NCBI GenBank assembly: GCA_910589415.1
Contig: OU342631.1
Location: 19,282,001-19,346,000 of the forward strand
Reading direction: 5' to 3'
Length of the DNA: 64,000 bases
Source: Malachius bipustulatus
Taxonomy: Eukaryota; Arthropoda; Insecta; Coleoptera; Melyridae
A model generated the notes under the pieces. The model worked only from the letters and a program-made list of their open reading frames with translations, did no database searches and was not told the origin of the DNA. This document shows, one piece after another, positions 45,601 through 58,208 of the stretch. The translations under genes and the position numbers were made by a program. Position 1 is the first letter of the stretch, and every line of letters starts with the position of its first letter.

Positions 45601-48600
45601 ATTTCTATTAGTTTCGAGTGCAAGATATTCTTATCCACTAATGGTTAAACGGGGACGAGATATATTATTAAGTGATTCAAAATCTAATTTTGAATCACCC
45701 CTATAGTGAATTTTTATGTTTTTTTTCAATTAGAAGCTTTTCAAGAAATAAGTAGGGACACATTCAAATATATAAAATTAAATCAACAATAGTTTAAAGC
45801 TGCAAAAAAATACTATTAATCATTTTGTCTCAAAGGCTATAAATCATTGAGGCTTACCAGTCCTTCATATCTTTCTTATAACATTTCTCCCTATATTTTA
45901 CAAATTAGGCTCGCAAAATAATTAAAAAAATTCCTTGACTTATACAGAGCGAATCAGTTACTTGTAGCAGGACTTTACCAGTTTATTGAAGACGTTTTTT
46001 TAAGAAATAAAAGTTCCCATAGGCATATGCACGGAAAAGCTTAGAAAAAAAAGATATATACCTAGGGGTTTTGAAAAAAAAAACAGTTTTCCAGCAAAGC
46101 AAAGCTTGGGCATTTTTAAATATTTTATTTTTATACCAAGAGGTTATTGATTGTAACTTAGAGCACAAGAAACTAATAAAACTTAAGGAGAAAAAATTCA
46201 ACAGTGGCGTAGATATAGGGTAGGTATACGACCCCCTCAATTTCTTTCACGCCCATGGACTTAACAATTAATATCGAAAAAATGAGATTATTTTCGCGGT
46301 ATGATGAAGTTTAGACTTAAATTACTTAAAAACTATAGGGAATATGAAATAATAAAAAGTATATGTTTTTTGTAAGAAATCTCCACGGAATCAAACCTTG
46401 ATCAGTTAGGTCTTGTAAGTCCATGGGCGTCGAAGTTGTTGAGCAAAAAAGGTCGTATCTACGCCACTGATTAATTTTTTCACCCGTTTTTTCCTTCTTT
46501 TTGTGTGTTTTAAATTAAAATACATAACTTCTTTGTATAAAAATAAAATATTGAGAAATGTCCAAGTTATGCGGCGAAAACAGAACAATAAAATTTCCAA
46601 CACTGCAGGATCTTTTTCTGAGCTTTTCCGGACATATGTTTATGGGAAGTTTTATGCCTTAAATAAGGTCTTCTATAAACTGGTGAAGTCCTGCTTCAAA
46701 AAACTGATTCACCCTGTATAGGTAGGTACTAAAACTTTATTTAGTAAATATAATAACATAGATAATAAGCACATTTTTGAATGATAATAAAATTCTTATC
46801 AGTTTATTCATTGATCCACGATCAAAAATCGAGTTTTGAGGAACGAATTCTGTCTAGAATAATTATCCTATACATGATGCAAACTTGCGTCTAAGTAGAT
46901 TAAAATTAAAAAAAGTGAACAAAACAAATCGATGATGAGTGAATCCAACTAAAAACAGCAAAATAACCGTTGCCGATAAAACGAGATAAAACTAATTATT
47001 TTTTCGTCAATTTCAATTAGCAGTGATGAAATGCAATCTAGAGCTTCACTTCAAAGAGAATCCAATATGGAAATCAAATTATTCCAACAGTGTTCTCGGG
47101 CAGCTCTGATCTGTTTTGTTATTATTTTTGTAATCCAGGCATATTCAATGAATTTCATCACACAGAGCTTCAGATAACGCGATTACATAGACAAGGCCGT
47201 TAATCGTTGCACGTCAAACACATCAAGCAGATTTATTTCAGCGCAAAATTCAGACAGCAAAGGGAAATTAATTCGGAAATTCTCATGGAGTCTCAACCCC
47301 CCCCCCCCCCCTCTCGTCAAAGTAGCCCAATTTTCCACGCTTAGCAACGTGATTTAGAAAAAATCGAGTTGAAAATTTCAATTAACGTAAGATTTCATGT
47401 CGTGATGAGTTGTATTATTATTGTCGAGTGTAATTTATTTCATGCGTAGGATTAGAGAAATAAAAATTTTCCGACGCAACGATATGACGTGGCAAAGTAG
47501 CAATCAAGAAGACGGGCCTGATAATTATCTTAATTGTCCAAAATACAGCTGACTAAATAAATCCTTTGGCGGTAAGCAGCTTCAATCAACCCATGCTCGC
47601 CCTCGGTTTCGTTCCGACAATTCCATTTGTTCCAATTTTGTAATTATTATCGTACACATTTTAATGCTAATTGAAGCGATGACCTTTCTCTCCTCCCTTA
47701 TTCTCCTCACATTGTCTGATTTTTTAAATCCTGCTTTGTAACAAAGATTTATAGAAGGCACCAAGAAGATAACTCGAGCGTATCATAGTGGATAATGTCC
47801 CTCATTCACACTAATTAATCTAAACTGTTGCAATGACTGGATGGATAGATTAAAATTGTAGTTCTGAATTACCAAATTAATTATAGGCTAGCTGTCAATT
47901 AAAGGGCAGTTTGTCTAATTATTGACCACTTTCGACCCTGGCTCTCCGTGAGATACATCCAGCTAAATTGATACTTTGATTAATTGAAAATCCGCTTCCT
48001 CTCGTACGGTTTAAACGTCCATCTACGACCGAATGAATTTTCAAAATCGGGTAAATTCAACTCTAAAATGGATTTCAAATCCTTACTAATAAAAAGAATT
48101 CGCTGGAATGATTTACTAATGTTATATTAAATTTACTTTTTTTGCAGACATTTGCAGCTTAATGTTTAGACATCAATCTTGTCTGATTTTCTGATTCTCG
48201 ATTTTTTATACCATTATGAGATTTTTATGACATCCTTCCGCATGTTCGACACCCTTACTGTAAGTTACTTATTTTGTAATGTATTAACTACCCCAACTTT
48301 TCATTATTTTCATAAGCCATCCTCTTACCCCTGAAGATGGTCCAGTAGACCGAAACCGGTAGGGTGCTTCAATAAGCACTGCAATAGGTTCTAAAGTCAC
48401 ACTAAAATTTTTACTCAAAATTTTCTTTTACCTCCTTGTAAAAACTTTTAAATAAAAATTGATTTTCTGACATGCAGTAAGTATATGTATAGAGTTAGAG
48501 ACATAATTTGTAATTTTATCTCGTAAATGTGGTGAACTCTTCAGACTGTTAAGCACCTCCGTATATAAGTACTTAGTCCTGAAGGTTATCAAAAACTAGG

Positions 48601-51600
48601 CGTATATAAAAATCGACGAAGCAGTGAGTGAGTGAATGAGAAAAAAAATGATTGATTAACACTATGAGAAATCAGAATAGAGAGAAAACACGATAATCCC
48701 GGCGAGTCTTCGACAAGAAGTATTTTAGAGTTCTGGCGAAAATTGAGAAAGTTTCTTAAATTTGGAATCTTTCCGGTAAGTTTCTCCTTGATTTGAAACT
48801 TGATTTGGCCGGGGTTCGAGCAACACAGGAAGGAGCAGATGACTGGATCGTAATTATGATTTGGTGCCAGGTGATGGGAGCCGTCCCCAGAGGCCCGAAC
48901 CACTAAAGCTCCGTTCTCGATATTGGATTTATTACAAGGGATTTCCTACTCCACTCTCTCCAAGTTCCCGACTCCCACTCACACGATACTTCAAACTAAC
49001 ATTCCCGGTTTCTTCACTATTTCCTCTCGTTTTTATTTCAAAATGATCTTATAATTTCAGAATCATTTCCTCTTCACTTGCATCTCATCTGATTCTTAAA
49101 CAAAAAATTATTGATATCTTAATAATACGCAATAGTCTTTTTTTTTGTAAAAAGTAAATGGATATAAAAATATCAAAATAATAACTTCTTCAAGCTTATA
49201 AATAAGGAAACTTCATTAGTTGGTTCGTTAGTAGTATATAGTTAATTTGTTAACGTGATAAAATATCAAATTCTATCTACAATAGTCTAAATAACCGAGA
49301 TGACGTAGATAAAACTCATATTCGAATTATTGAAAACATAAAATGTCGGTGTCGTGAATCGAGATCACTCACTCAAGGACCGAGGAAATTATTAATTTTC
49401 ATCAGAAAATTAACTGCGCATTGTTTCATCGGAAAACGTTATCATGCCGTGATTTATTTAAGTGAATATTTATCATGCCTTATCTACGACTCAGTAGGAT
49501 GGAAAACCGCAATTATCAGGGAGCTGTTAACCGCAGTGATGATTTACATTCCTCTAACCGGCGCCGACATTTGATATAAGAACCTGCTGTGTATTACTAA
49601 CAGTTTTCTTGAAATTTTTATAATCATTTGAAGATATTTCCCAATGTTTTATTAGTCACTAGTAAACCAAATAATGACACAATAATAACAGTATAGTAAA
49701 TTTTCTAGCAAGGGGATATCAATGCTATACCATCGTGATATTATGCGTACCTATTACCTAATAAAATTAATAGAGAAGAAATGACCGGGCTTCATATAGC
49801 TTGGAATTCTCGTTATTTTGACAACTTTCTAAATATCATATAAGGCAAGAAAAAAAAAGAAAAATTGTCAAAAAGTTGTTTTCAATTTTCATCAAGGATT
49901 GAAGGTGGCAAGCTTGTACCTAGATTTTATCGCAAAATATAAGAAGAATGGATTATTCTTATAGATGTTGTAATTCATATTATAGTGCAGTGATTTTTTC
50001 TTGAATTTTTTCACCATAATTATATAAAAAATTAAAAAGTAAGATCATAAAGGTTACAAATAATGTTTTTAAAAATGCTGCAAACTTAATAAAAAATGCG
50101 TTAGAGTCCACTATAAACATAAAAGTTCCACAGTAATATACTCCAGAAATTCTAAATAGTTCCTTATAATGTAAAAAAAAAACAAAAAGTATACAAAATA
50201 AAGAAGTATTAGTTGGGTAGCATTCAAAAATTTTAACCACATTCTTAGTTAAAGAGATAGACAGTAATAACGAATTTGGGAACTTCATCTTCCCAAATAT
50301 TCACCGTAGAAATAAAACTTAAGCAAACGCTTATTTAAAAAAAAAATTCTCATACATTATTCAAAATCGTTGGAAAAGTTTTATTAATAACGACTTTATA
50401 GAAGTCTATATAGCGCGAAATATTCATCTAAGGGGAAAAATACTTGAAAACGGTAATTTTTTAAGACCTTTCAGGCGATACCCCACACAATGGGGATGTG
50501 CAGAAATTTTTTGCCTTTATCCCTTAATTATTATAAACTTATTGGAAACCAAAAAAAAAAATTGACAGAATCCTTTTCCTAGTCGTGAGGAAAAATCCTA
50601 GAAATTATATTTGTACTGCCCCTGCTCCTAAGTGACATTAATATTTCTCAAAAAAAAACATTAGTAATTTTAAAATATTTTTACAGTTTGCTCTGTGTAT
50701 AAAAAAATGGTAACCCATACATTCTTCTCAAGTGCGTTATCTATAGATATAGGTAAGCGACAGAGTTAAAAAAAAATTGACAAACATTTTTCGAAAATGA
50801 ATTAGCAGGAAAAAATTAGTTTGCGCCATATTTTGGTATTTTTTTGGGCAATTTTAATCGATTTTTGGCATTTCTTTCTCTTTATGCAAATAAATATTTT
50901 TATCTATTTGGTTGTTGAAATTTGGGATCAAAATAATAAATAACACAAATTTCAATAAGGAAAAATGTACCCCAATGATGAACCTAGTAATGGCAGCAAA
51001 TAGTGTTTTTATTAGAACTTAATTTTTTGGATTATTATACCTATTAACATTATATCGATTGATGAATTCATTTGCAAACCATAAACGATTTTGATCAATC
51101 GACTTCTTTTCGATAGAACCACAAAAGGCAGATCCTTATTCAAGCATTTTTTCTGCAGCATGCACAGAGAACATATATCCGATTTGCTGTCGTAAAGTTA
51201 TCCATAATTTTGGACCTAAAATAGGGGCCTGTATACAGGCGGTTGAAAAAATCCCGCCACCCCCCAATAAATCCTTAAATATTCGACTTTTGAAAAAATG
51301 AAATAATAGTTCAATTTTATATATTAATTTACGTTCTATTGATTATTTTTTATAAGGGATGTTCCTTGGCTCAGTATAATGACGTCAATTTTTTTTTTTA
51401 ATAGAACACCCTGTATATTATTGTAAGTATTTTTACATTTCCTGAGAAACTCCAATAATAAAATTCATTCTTATTTCTCAATTCAGGTTTAAATTAAGTA
51501 GTTTTTGAGTTATAAACAAGTGAAAATGCATTTTTCATTTGGAAAGTGTATATGTGAGTACATCAGAAATGACCCAAGATATTATCGGAAAACGTCTTAC

Positions 51601-54600
51601 ATTTCCTTATTTTTTTATTTTTATGTACTATACTATATGACTTGAATACATCTTCATAAATGGTGATGGAAAATCTGACCATTTTCATTACCATGTAGAA
51701 AAATTTAAACCACATACTAGAATACCATATGAAAAGTCAAGATAAGAACATGTAAGCAGCTTGGCGATATTTGGAGCCCTTTCCTAGGCTTTCGAAATGA
51801 AAAATAGCGATTTTCACTTGTTTATAACTGAAAAACTACTTCATTTAAACCGCAATAATTGTAAAAACCATTATTATTGAATTTTCCAAGGAAATATGCA
51901 AATACAATAATAGACAGGTCCTATTTAAAAAAAAAAACAATGTAAGCCGTTCACTGAGCCAACGAACACCCTCTATAAATTTTTTACATCAAAAAATCAA
52001 TTATAAAATTGAGCTCTGTTGTGAAAATTTTTTCAAAACTCAAAATTTAAGGATTTATTGACGGGTAACGAGACTTTTTCAATACTTCGTATAAGTGTGC
52101 CTATACGTTTTGGTGGTGACCAACAGTTCTGAGATTCAAAAATTTCCAATTTTAACGCATGTCTCCATGAAATCGGCCAGAAATGCTCTCATGTTTCATA
52201 TCTGTGTGGATGATGTTTCTTGAGTCAATCTAGTGAAGACTCATCAGAACTTAACAGAGGTATTATATGTAAGTATGTAGTTCATGATAGCTTGTGGTTC
52301 TAAAAATTCTCCTTTGCTTCTCTTGTTTGTCAACAATTCGAGCATATTACCCTTTCTGGCGTATACTGCATTACAATATAAAATTCTCCCCCCTTAATAA
52401 TAATGTTATTATCGACAAAAAAGCAGGTTAGAAAATTATTAACTAAAATTATTTTTATAAACGCTTTTTTCAAAAAAGGTGGTAAAGGATATACAGGGTG
52501 CACCATGTATCCTTCTCTATACAGGATGATTCTTTTAAAGCGCCCATTAGAAAAAGTACGACTTCTAGTTGATCTAGGAATCTCAAATTTGGAATTTAGG
52601 CAACATACATAATAACGAGTCGAAATGAAATATTACCAAGATGGCGGCACATTTAAAAATGGCGAAAGCAATGGCCATCTTTGTTTTTTTAAATGGGACA
52701 TCCCATACATTATTGCATTTTCAGATTGTCTGAGAAAATGTGATAACAATGGTACTAATAGTTACAGTTTAAATTGAGTAGGCTATGAGTTATAAACAAG
52801 TGAAAATTGCAATTTTTCAACTTTGAAGCCATTTCCAACAAAAACGGCTCAAGATATCAGAAAACGGATTACATGTCCCTATTTTAACTTTTAAAGAGGT
52901 ATCCTATTATGGAGTTGAAATGTTTATACAGGGTGGTGAAAATTAACAGATTTTTCATCACCCTGTATAAACATTTCAACTATACAGTAGGATACCAGAT
53001 GAAAAGTTAAGATAGGGACATGTAAACCGTTTTCTGATATCTTGAGCCGTTTTCGTGGTAAATGTCTTTGAAGTAGGAAAATCACGATTTTCACTTGTTT
53101 ATAACTCATAGCCGACTCAATTTAAACTGCAACTATAAGCACCATTGTTATTACATTTTCTCAGACAATCTGAAAATGCAATAATATATGGGGTGTTCCA
53201 TTTAAAGAAACAACGATGGCCATTGCTTTCGCCATTTTTAAATGTGCCGCCATCTTGCTTATATTTCATTTTGACTCGTAATTGTTTATGTTACCTAGGC
53301 TACAAGTTTTAGATCTCTAGATCAATTAGAAGTGGAAAATATTCTAATGGGCGCCTTAAAAGAATCACGTTGTATTGCGATCTCCTGAACGCTGAAAGAA
53401 ACAGGTTCGGTTAAATTAGAGAAAAGATGCGCAGTTTTGTGGCCATCTCGAATTCGTCAAAACATGCAAGATATCTGAGACCGTTCCTGAAATATCCTGA
53501 AAAAACTGAAAAATCGAGATTTCTTCTTTTTGCCATATCTTTCTTATTATTGGAAATTAATAAATAATTTTTTGTAGGCTTACATAAGCCGTTAAGAGCT
53601 ATCCATCTGACATTTCAAAAATTTTCAAGGCCTACTAGATCCCAGAATTTTCATAGTCAACTTTCGTTTTTCTTATGGCCACCATAGTGTTTTTTTATGT
53701 TGTTCGGTATAAAAAAATCATAAAAACAAAAAATTGTTAAACTTCAAAAAATAAATTAAAAAAAAATTTATTCTTCTTTTTTCTTTACAAAAAAGACACA
53801 TTTTTAGACCGAATTTCATAGATAAATTAAAAAACTATAAGGCAAGCACTATTTTGGCGTATTTTACAAATGTTGACGTTTTTCGACGATTTTTTTTAGG
53901 TTTTTCTTCGAAAAAAGAAGAATACAAATTAAAAAAAATTTTTTTTAAGTTTATCAATTTTTGGTTTCCATTATTTTTTTCATATCGAACGACATAAAAA
54001 AATAATATGGCGGCCATAAGAAAAACGAAAGTTGACTGTGAAAACTCTTGGATCTAGTAGGCCTTGGAAATTTTTGAAAAGTCAGATGGATAGGTCTTAA
54101 CGGCTTATGTAAGCCTACAAAAAATTATTTATTAATTTCCAATAATAAAAAAGATTTGAGGAAAATAAGAAATCTCGATTTTTCAATTTTTCAGGATATT
54201 TCAGGAACGGTCACAGATATCTTGCATGTTTTGACGAATTCGAGATGTCCACAAAACTGCGCATCTTTTCTCTAATTTAACCGACCCTGTATTTTTTAGC
54301 GTTCAGGAGATAGCAATATAGAGAAGGATACATGGTGCACCCTGTATAGACACCTTGAATGAAATACCAGACTTATATAAAAGCAAATCATTTTTCAAAT
54401 GCAACAATTTTCGTGAAGAGTTTTTCTCATTGTCCTTATAATCTCGATACGTTGAAATTGCTGATATTGTAATATTTTTAATTAAAAATTAATCATAAAT
54501 CATGAAGATATTATAAGCAAAGTTTAGGCAGCTGTATAATAAATAGTAATAGTAATACGAATCTATCCTCGTGACTCTTTAGGATCACAAAATAAGAGGT

Positions 54601-57600
54601 GATGAAATCTCTATATGGTGATGATGATTTATAACGACAAGCTCAGTCAAAATTAACCGAAATTCGGCAGATTATTTACAACAAATAAGAATCTAATTGC
54701 ATGAGATGAGAGATGATATTAGAAACGTATTGATAAGACTCGTGTTTACGAGGCTTAGAAAATTTATCTGCTCTGTTCTATCAATACTATTCCCGATCCG
54801 TTGATTGGCTGGTAATTTTCATATCAAATATGTGACTCGTTGTGCAAATACGGCAACCATATGCGTGCGAGTAGGTACATGCATTATACAGGTACCGGAG
54901 AAAATGAGCCATGTTTCAAATAAGCGCACATAAAAATAATTTACTATATAAACCTTCAATTTTTCATCGATCTCTCTAATATAGATTTTATCCGATAATA
55001 GAGTCGTCATAAAAGTTATTAAAAATGCGAACAAAGATATCAAAAGAAGGGAGCTAACAATTTTTATCAATGTGGACATAACCCACAATTCCATGAAAAT
55101 ATGAAGAATGAATTTAGTTCTGACACGCGACTGATAAAGTGTCATTATATTCGAGGTAATACAGGGTGATATTTATTTCTTTTTTTATAGAAGACTGGGG
55201 GTATTATATGAATGTATTTGCTTGGATTTAATCTGACAGCTTAGTGATAGATAACTACTGTTGAAGTTTAAATTCTTGTTGATTTGATTTTTAACCAACT
55301 GACTCTTCACATTCTCAAGATTATTAAGTATATTGTTGCCTTCCCACTTTTTCAAGTAGGTACTAGGCATTTTCCTAAAATTGTATTTAAGTTAGAAAGT
55401 AGGGGGGATTAATGTTACAAACATTTTATGTTTGTATGACTATAAATAGCCATTGCTAAAAAATACTTGTCTCTACCACTGGTATAATACACCTTGAAAA
55501 TATTCTTATTTTGATGTCCAGATTTCATAGCTAAATTATTAACAACGTTTTATTTGATTACAAAATCAAAAACATTCTAAATTCAAGGACTCTAAATAAA
55601 ATACAAAGCACAGAATAAATATTACCTATTATAGTAAGTGTAACGTTTATCTTGTGATGTAATTTTATTAATGTAATCCAAGTTGAAAAAGTAAAGTTAG
55701 ATCAATAATAACAATTTCTGAATTTTTATGTCAATATTATATTTAACCATAGCCTATATTCATATCTATTATACAGGGTGTCCCATAATATGTGGGCAAT
55801 CTCCCGGATTTGGGTAAATTTCGTAAAAATAAATGAAAAAATAGCTATAAAATTAATTCCTCAGAGACACCCCTACAAAGATATTAGCTGTTGAAGTTGA
55901 GGGTTGAAAATCAATTTTTTGAAATAACTTTTTTATTTCTTGACCGATTTTGATAATTTTTGGGTTTTATTTTGTATTATTTTGGACTGTTTAGAATAGT
56001 GTTACATAATCTTTGGTAGCATATACATATAGACCTCGGGATGGCATAACCCCCTCATTCACTTGAAAGAAAACAATAAAAATAATAATTTTACAGTTTT
56101 TCAAGGTTAATTTTCTTTTTGTTAGATCTTTTTACATAAAAAAATGTATCCTTATTTATTTCGATAGAACGAACCGTTATCGAGATAAACGTCCTTCTAA
56201 TAGGTGATGCGTCGCAGGAACTTTCTAAATTTCAAGTAAATTTTAACAAGATGGCTGAACTTTGACAGTAAATTGAGCAGGAAACAAAACAATAACTTAA
56301 TTAAATACACGTCAAATAGTGTCAAAGATTTTATTTCATGCAGATTCAATTCTAACTGATTTTAAAATGAGTTACAGAAACGCTGAATACGCAGAAAGAA
56401 AATCAGTTAGAATTGAATCTGCATGAAATAAAATCTTTGACACTATTTGACGTGTATTTAATTAAGTTATTGTTTTCTTTCCTGCTTAATTTACTGTCAA
56501 AAGTCAGCCATCTTGTTAAAATTTATTTGAAATTTAGAAAGTTCCTGCGACGCATCACCTATTAGAAGGACGTTTATCTCGATAACGGTTCGCTCTATCG
56601 AAATAAATAAGGATACATTTTTTATGTAAAAAAATTGACCTTAAAAAACTGTAAAATTATTATTTTTATTGTTTTCTTTCAAGTGAATGAGGGGGTTATG
56701 TCATCCCGAGGTCTATGTACGTGCTACCAAAGATTATGAAACACTATTCTAAACAGTTCAAAATAATACAAAATAACACCAAAAATTATCAAAATTGGTC
56801 AAGAAATAAAAAAGTTATTGCAAAAAATTGATTTTCAACCCTCAACTTCAACAGCTAATATCTTTGTAGGGGTGTCTCTGAGGAATTAATTTTATAGCTA
56901 TTTTTTCATTTATTTTTACGAAATTTACCAAAATCCGGGAGATTGCCCACATATTATGGGACACCCTGTATAGAGTGTTCTAAAAACATGTAAGTAATGA
57001 GTAGAGGACAGAAGAAGAAAATCATTTTTTGGTGTTGAACTTGGATCAGAAAACGAGTTACATTAATCAAAATTATTAACGGATTCTTCACAAAATATCA
57101 GATTTTTTCAGAGCTTTGTGCTTGTGAGCCTAAAACTGACCGTATCAAGAAGTAATTTTTTCTTTAAAAAAGAAAAAGGCAGCATTTACGTAACACAAAC
57201 ATACAAATACATTAATTTGTATCATAGTAGCCACTTTTATAGTAGCCAACATATGGTCAAATGTCAATTGTTACTGAGATATTATTAAAAATATTTTTAA
57301 TTCAAGAGAATTTAGTGTAATGAAACACCTCGTGGGAGACTGCAGAATTGACCACAAGAAAGTCACTAAACCTCACTCGCCACACAGACCACAAGAGAGT
57401 TTTTTTATGGACTCATCAGCACACCATATCTAAATTTAAACATACCTCACATAGCTAACTATACAAAAAATGATTAATCTGGGAGTATACCCACTTATAA
57501 TAAAAGATTGTTAATAATGTCCATTAATGCACTTGTTGTGGGACAGTTGATTAGTATTCGATATAGATAAAAAGTGGATGTAAGTATTTATGACGCAAAT

Positions 57601-58208
57601 AGCAATATGCGATAATTATTTCAAGTAGCGTCTCTAGTTCTAAAAGAAATGAAAATAAATAAATCAGCAAGCAATCTAGACGTTGCAGAAAAAGACTCAA
57701 GTACGCATTTTCGAAATCTCCTTGATTGCAGCTCCATAAAATTTGTAAGCACGAGTATAATGTTAAATGTCTGTAAGAGGATTACTCTGGGCTGGAGTTG
57801 GTATCAGGAAACGTTTGGGATAATGCTATTACGAGAGCTCCAATCATATAAACCATCAATTCTTAATCAAGTATTTACTGAATCTATGTTAGAGAAAAGC
57901 AAGGATAAATCTCTAATATCGAATTGGATACTTCATATATAATTCAATCCTCATTACTTTGTTATTGTCCTTTCCTTGTGTCCTTATAGATCTATAATAA
58001 TAGTAGTAAGAGTTTATATTAAATAATTATTGATTGAATTTTTTTTTTCTAGATGAAAGCAGTGGATCACCGATACATTTCCAATCATCGTCTGGTTTCG
58101 CTAATTATTATAAATCTTTATGGAATTCACCTCTTCTGCCAGGAGGTCCCAGATATCTGTCAACGCTTGCTCAAAATGTGTCTGACAATCTCCCGACGAA
58201 ATCTAAAG
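39688..58208 (+). CDS. Putative developmental-regulator-type protein, first two coding exons (partial)
   Basis: Exon 1 is 39688-39856, with ATG in context gttgaaATGG: 56 codons plus one base, donor GTAAGT. Exon 2 is 58053-58208, with acceptor TTTTTTTTCTAG: 2 + 153 + 1 bases, donor GTTGGT. Both introns are phase 1, so the frames join. Exon 1 is Ser/Pro-rich ('MPLDYSSGG', 'SAPPSPPGSSAFTVVTP'). Exon 2 contains 'FANYYKSLWNSPLLPGGPRY'. This composition, the GC-box promoter and a long first intron are common for transcription factors whose DNA-binding domain lies in later exons. No DNA-binding domain is visible in the window and identity is unknown. Joining these exons across 18.2 kb rests on splice sites, phase and composition only. 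Confidence 0.45.
39857..41449 (+). other. 5' part of the long intron, no recognised feature
   Basis: AT-rich non-coding DNA starting with the donor GTAAGT. No gene, motif cluster or inverted repeat was recognised. Confidence 0.4.
41450..42289. mobile_element. Foldback element, 840 bp
   Basis: Arms of about 300 bp pair almost throughout: the ends CAGTGTGTGTCACAGGCAT and reverse complement, then 'ttttgaaatttggtacgtcgc' with 'gcgacgtaccaaatttcaaaa'. TA flanks both sides. The loop (about 41760-41985) is unique. Overlapping open frames in the arms are mirror artefacts, not genes. Confidence 0.8.
42350..42986. mobile_element. TA-flanked MITE, copy 2
   Basis: Same family as 7027-7674. The interior is nearly colinear ('ccgtttagctcttagacctc', 'gcgcgttttaattgttgaat', 'cacgtcgcagcatgacattt'). 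The left end is CAGAGTGTATTATAACGTCC. The right end is eroded over its last several bases. Confidence 0.8.
42987..44338. other. No recognised gene
   Basis: Mixed-composition intronic DNA. Open frames of up to 91 codons show no known motif. Confidence 0.4.
44339..44635 (+). other. GC-rich island with 'ggcgag' repeats
   Basis: In about 260 bp, variants of GGCGAGYC and CGAGCC recur roughly every 20-50 bp ('ggcgagccgccagc', 'ctcggcgagtca', 'cacgagccgaaacgccgagcctgc', 'ttggcgagtcaccagc'). A 98-codon frame spans it and translates the repeats as ASH/EP-type words, but has no ATG and no recognisable domain. It could be a decayed minisatellite or a fragment of a GC-rich element. Confidence 0.4.
44636..45944. 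other. No recognised feature; one orphan element end near 44800
   Basis: The sequence 'tatacaggatgattttaggc' near 44798 resembles a CAGGATG-type element end, but no inverted partner was found nearby. Confidence 0.35.
45945..46716. mobile_element. TA-flanked foldback element, 772 bp
   Basis: The ends CAGAGCGAATCAGTT and the complement of AACTGATTCACCCTG pair, and pairing continues through 'agcaggactttaccagttta' with 'taaactggtgaagtcctgct'. The inner arms 'gtggcgtagatata' and 'gtatctacgccact' also pair. TA flanks both sides. Non-coding. Confidence 0.75.
46717..48330. other. Intronic DNA with possible conserved non-coding blocks
   Basis: About 47000-47280 and 47400-48060 have more complex composition than the surroundings, with several TAATTA, TTAATTG and CGATTA words, as seen in insect enhancers. 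This is a composition-based impression only. A C homopolymer of about 17 bp lies at about 47298. No coding signal. Confidence 0.25.
48331..48362 (+). ncRNA. Hammerhead-like motif of Penelope type
   Basis: CTGAAGA (48331-48337), then a hairpin GGTC (48339-48342)/GACC (48348-48351), then GAAA (48352-48355). This is the same layout as the motif at 1438-1465 but with a changed core (CTGAAGA instead of CTGATGA), so self-cleavage is unlikely. It probably marks an old Penelope-like terminal fragment. Confidence 0.3.
48363..51224. other. Intronic DNA, no recognised gene
   Basis: The block about 49340-49590 is less AT-rich and of complex composition, a candidate regulatory element. Open frames elsewhere are short and unrecognised. 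Confidence 0.25.
51225..52110. mobile_element. Foldback element, about 0.9 kb
   Basis: The outer arms ('aataaatccttaaat' near 51267 with 'atttaaggatttatt' near 52045) enclose inner arms ('gttccttggctcag' near 51361 with 'ctgagccaacgaac' near 51954). The inner arms contain 'gttataaacaagtgaaaatg' and its mirror. It is related to the 6656-7024 arm and to the element at 52522. No protein. Confidence 0.65.
52494..54344. mobile_element. Foldback element A, split by element B
   Basis: The ends CAGGGTGCACCATGTATCC ... and reverse complement are flanked by TA (52492-52493 and 54345-54346). Without the nested insert it is about 1.0 kb. The arms pair from 'ttgcgatctcctgaacgct' (53375) with 'agcgttcaggagatagcaa' (about 54298) inward to about 53700/54000. 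Non-coding, AT-rich loop. Confidence 0.8.
52522..53372. mobile_element. Foldback element B, nested in A
   Basis: 851 bp, ends CAGGATGATTC ... GAATCACGTTG, flanked by TA duplications (52520-52521 and 53373-53374). Removing B plus one TA restores the continuous arm of A, which matches A's right arm base for base around the junction. The arms pair almost to the centre at about 52946, where a short hairpin 'cagggtggtgaaaa/ttttcatcaccctg' lies. Confidence 0.85.
54345..55773. other. No recognised feature
   Basis: Intronic AT-rich DNA. A minus-strand open frame at 54819-55145 (108 codons) has hydrophobic segments but no recognisable family. Confidence 0.35.
55774..56968. mobile_element. 1.2-kb near-perfect palindromic element
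   Basis: The ends CAGGGTGTCCCATAATATG and exact reverse complement are flanked by TA (55772-55773 and 56969-56970). The two halves pair over about 570 bp each with few mismatches. The axis is near 56371, where 'ctgattttaaaatgag...aaagaaaatcag' forms the small loop. No coding capacity. It would form a very long hairpin if transcribed. Confidence 0.85.
56969..58052. other. 3' part of the long intron
   Basis: Includes an unrecognised 97-codon open frame (57649-57942). It ends in the polypyrimidine tract and AG acceptor at 58051-58052. Confidence 0.35.
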
